NCBI GenBank assembly: GCA_023846275.1
Contig: CM043870.1
Location: forward strand, 10,611,527 to 10,675,526
Direction of reading: 5' to 3'
DNA: 64,000 bases
From: Vanilla planifolia
Taxonomy: Eukaryota; Streptophyta; Magnoliopsida; Asparagales; Orchidaceae
In this document: positions 61,740 through 64,000 of the stretch, piece after piece
Layout of the letters: every line of letters starts with the position of its first letter
Position numbering within the stretch: the first letter of the stretch is position 1
Notes under the pieces: model-generated
Told to the model about the DNA's origin: nothing
The model's database searches: none
The model's input: the letters and a program-made list of their open reading frames with translations, nothing else
Translations under genes and position numbers: made by a program

Positions 61740-63770
61740 AAACTGAGATGGTCTTAGTAGCACAACATTCATTGAAGAAATCAAGCAGTATAAAGATAGC
61801 TCTCGTTAGAATAAAGTCAAGATACAAAAGAAAGTGATTGGTTTAGGCTATACCATTTAACAAAAATTAGGTTAAAGCACTAGAATCTAGTAGATCTATT
61901 CATCTAATATTTGATGACCATAAAATTACATGACCCAAGATAAATTTGACAATGAAGTGTAATTGTCAAATTCATAGTTAACTATTACTAAAACATGTTA
62001 TAGCCCCATAAACAGTTCAATGAATACCTAGAAGAAAGAGCTTTTGAGTCAAGAGGTTTATCAAAGGACAAAGAAAACTATTTTAATTTCACATTGGTTA
62101 CTTCTAAAAATGATAGAAGGAAGAAGAAAAAATCATGTATTTCAATAACCCAATCCAAGGAATAGAAGAAAGAGATAAAACAATATTCAAATAGTAAACT
62201 AATGGGATATAAGAAGGATCGTTGGAAAAGACTCTATAAATTGCTTTAAATTTATTTTTAGATCTAATTAGTTTGTCATCATTTTCTTGAACTTATGGCT
62301 GATAGTAAATAAATGGAATATCTCAAAAGAAAGCTTCAGTTAAACATTGTACATCTAACTACAACAAAAAAATATTTTTTTAATAAAAGAATATCATGTC
62401 AATCAATTATTATTGATGATAAATTTAAACGTTTTCTCTACAAGAATGAAAGTTGGTGAATTCAAATGTTTTGTACTTTTATAGACACTAAAGGCTTATA
62501 TATTAAGATAGGAACACTTTGGAAGGAGCTAAAGATAATTCATATTCTATGTTCATCCCATAGCTCATAGGTGGGGATACCTATGCCATTGCTACACTTG
62601 AGGAATGTAAGGGCCAATCCAAGCCTCACTTAGGAGTTCTCAATGAATTTAATGATTGATTAGCATTATGGATTAAAGGATCTTCATTTCATAGGTAGCC
62701 CCTTTACTTGGTCAAGTTTTAAGAAGGTTGGTTAAGTATAGAAGTATTTGGATAAAGTAATGGTTAATCTAGATTGGTTCAATCTTATGCCAAAATGTAA
62801 TGGTTCAATATTTGACTAATGTTTTGCAAACCATTCCTTATTTTTACCTTCTTTTCTCACTGCTTCTCAATAATTTTTAAAACCATTCAAATTTCAAAAC
62901 ATATGGATCAATCACTCATCCTTTATGCAAACAATTAAAAGAAATTAGAATTTACCTTATGGTGGGAATAAAATAAATACTCTATTCTTAAAACTTAAAA
63001 GGTTATAGCTATGCCAAGAAGATTGGGTAAGGAACTACTTTTGCAACATATTTGAGGCTTTTACGTCTACCATGAAGCATGTTAAAAAAAGATTATTCAA
63101 ACTTCATCAAAATGTGGAGACTAAGTAAGAGCTACTAATAGTGCATAACTCACTTCTTGTTTCAATCAGGAATGAAAAGACATTCTAGAACCAAAAAGAA
63201 AAAATTACTTGGCTTTAAAGAAGGGGATAGAGACACAAAAGTTTTTTTTTTACACTGCAACTACGGAGAAATAAATATAAGTCAAAAGAACTTAAATTAA
63301 TGAAATCAATGCAAATTGGATAATAGAAGAGGATCACATAACTAATAATGCTATTTAGCACTTTCAAGACTTTTTGTTAGCTTTGCCTTCTATCAACATG
63401 CACAAATTATTGGATACTGTTATAGCAATTGTGTCCCAAGAAATGAATGATTACTTACCAAGATAAGTTACACATAATGAGTTGAAACATATTGTTTGGG
63501 ACATGGAGCACCAAAGCACAATAAGTCCAAACAATTTTAATAGGATTTTCTTCTTGTAGTGTTGGCATATCATTGCTAGTAATGTTCTTATTGAATCCAG
63601 AGATTTTATACAAACATTAGCTAGCACTAATATTGTGGTCATTCCAAAAAGGGAGAGCCTAACCCATAAATGTTTGTACAGTATGACCTATGCAATCATA
63701 CTCTACAAAGAGTCATCTACCAATAGAATCTGAGCCAGTCTCAAAATGCATCGCTTCTGCTTGGCATTGT
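61740..63770 (+). mobile_element. LINE G: L1-type copy from the end of ORF1 to the RT start
   Basis: It opens with a decayed ORF1 C-terminus, NFTLVTSKNDRRKKKKSCIS near 62,083-62,142, sharing its LVTSKNxRRxxK core with LINE B (22,610). Endonuclease blocks follow at 62,270-62,900, then a QKEKITWL block near 63,197 (matching QKSRIxWL). The RT entry comes next: NFNRIFFL*CWHIIASNVLI-like near 63,530-63,590, STNIVVIPKRESLTHK (63,625-63,672) and YAIILYKESSTNRI near 63,690-63,730. It ends abruptly near 63,770. Closely allied to LINE B, and broken. Confidence 0.83.
62270..62900 (+). pseudogene. LINE G endonuclease (APE-type)
   Basis: FLELMADSK near 62,284, matching the FLExM block of LINE B; LYIKIGTLWKELKIIHIL near 62,495-62,550, matching the xxxxxxRxxLWxxL segment; ATLEECKGQSKPHLGVLNEF near 62,601-62,660, matching xSxxECKGxSKPHLxAIxEF as in LINE B; and FIGSPFTWSSFKKVG near 62,690-62,730, matching the xxGxPFTWSN block. 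Each block lies in one of several frames. This copy keeps the FTWS block better than the others. Confidence 0.82.
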
Positions 63771-64000
63771 TCAATTACAATTACTAATTTGATTATATTA
63801 GTATTTGTTTGGTTACTTAGACTTTATTATGAATTTAATAGTTTCAACATACATGTATGAAAATTAAGGTCAAATCATAGGACAATTATTAAGTCATCAT
63901 TGACATTATTCATATTTGTACTACTTTGTATCAAGATATCCCCCTTCAAAATTCACTTCAAATTTGTACATTGATTGTATCTACTCTATTCACAGCAAGT
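63771..64000. other. AT-rich window end
   Basis: No feature recognised after the breakpoint of LINE G. Confidence 0.4.

Overview
The window looks like repeat-rich, intergenic DNA from a flowering-plant nuclear genome with large, AT-rich, gene-poor stretches. The evidence is at least seven degenerate L1-type LINE copies with the plant arrangement (DUF4283-like ORF1, APE endonuclease, reverse transcriptase, zf-RVT, C-terminal RNase H), together with old Ty1/copia and Ty3/gypsy LTR elements whose primer-binding sites resemble initiator-Met tRNA. GC is low and CpG is scarce almost everywhere, as expected for long-silenced, methylated repeats. I found no host protein-coding gene, tRNA, rRNA or CRISPR array that I could defend. 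The species cannot be told from this sequence alone.

Layout: 1-960 is a minus-strand piece of a gypsy LTR whose better copies lie at 37-48 kb. 2.6-3.15 kb is a two-unit duplication. 4.88-6.84 kb is LTR-like and has a partial second copy at 25.7-26.4 kb. 6.87-14.06 kb is a minus-strand LINE (A) interrupted at 10.75-12.65 kb by an LTR. 14.1-21.3 kb holds an LTR end with a primer-binding site, two long (TA)n tracts, a 118-bp tandem repeat and purine-skewed AT-rich DNA. 21.33-24.2 kb is plus-strand LINE B, which lacks its RT. 26.43-27.69 kb is a copia-type LTR. 28.25-32.45 kb is minus-strand LINE C, back to back with plus-strand LINE fragment D (32.45-33.28 kb). 35.25-36.84 kb is minus-strand LINE E (3' part).

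36.84-49.13 kb is a nest: a copia-type LTR/gag remnant is split by an 11-kb Ty3/gypsy element with LTRs of about 3.7 kb (37,404-48,424). 49.34-52.54 kb is plus-strand LINE F. 52.9-58.3 kb is a copia cluster with one LTR on each strand and a pair of inverted arms of about 358 bp. 58.3-61.7 kb is poorly understood and may carry an extra-ORF remnant. 61.74-63.77 kb is plus-strand LINE G.

The elements do not work together as a pathway; the window is a layered fossil record. The most unusual points are the 358-bp inverted repeat around an LTR, a CpG-rich U3 joined to an R/U5 shared with two other LTRs, 39-bp minisatellites inside both gypsy LTRs, and a LINE whose endonuclease-side ORF runs in frame into RNase H with the RT removed.
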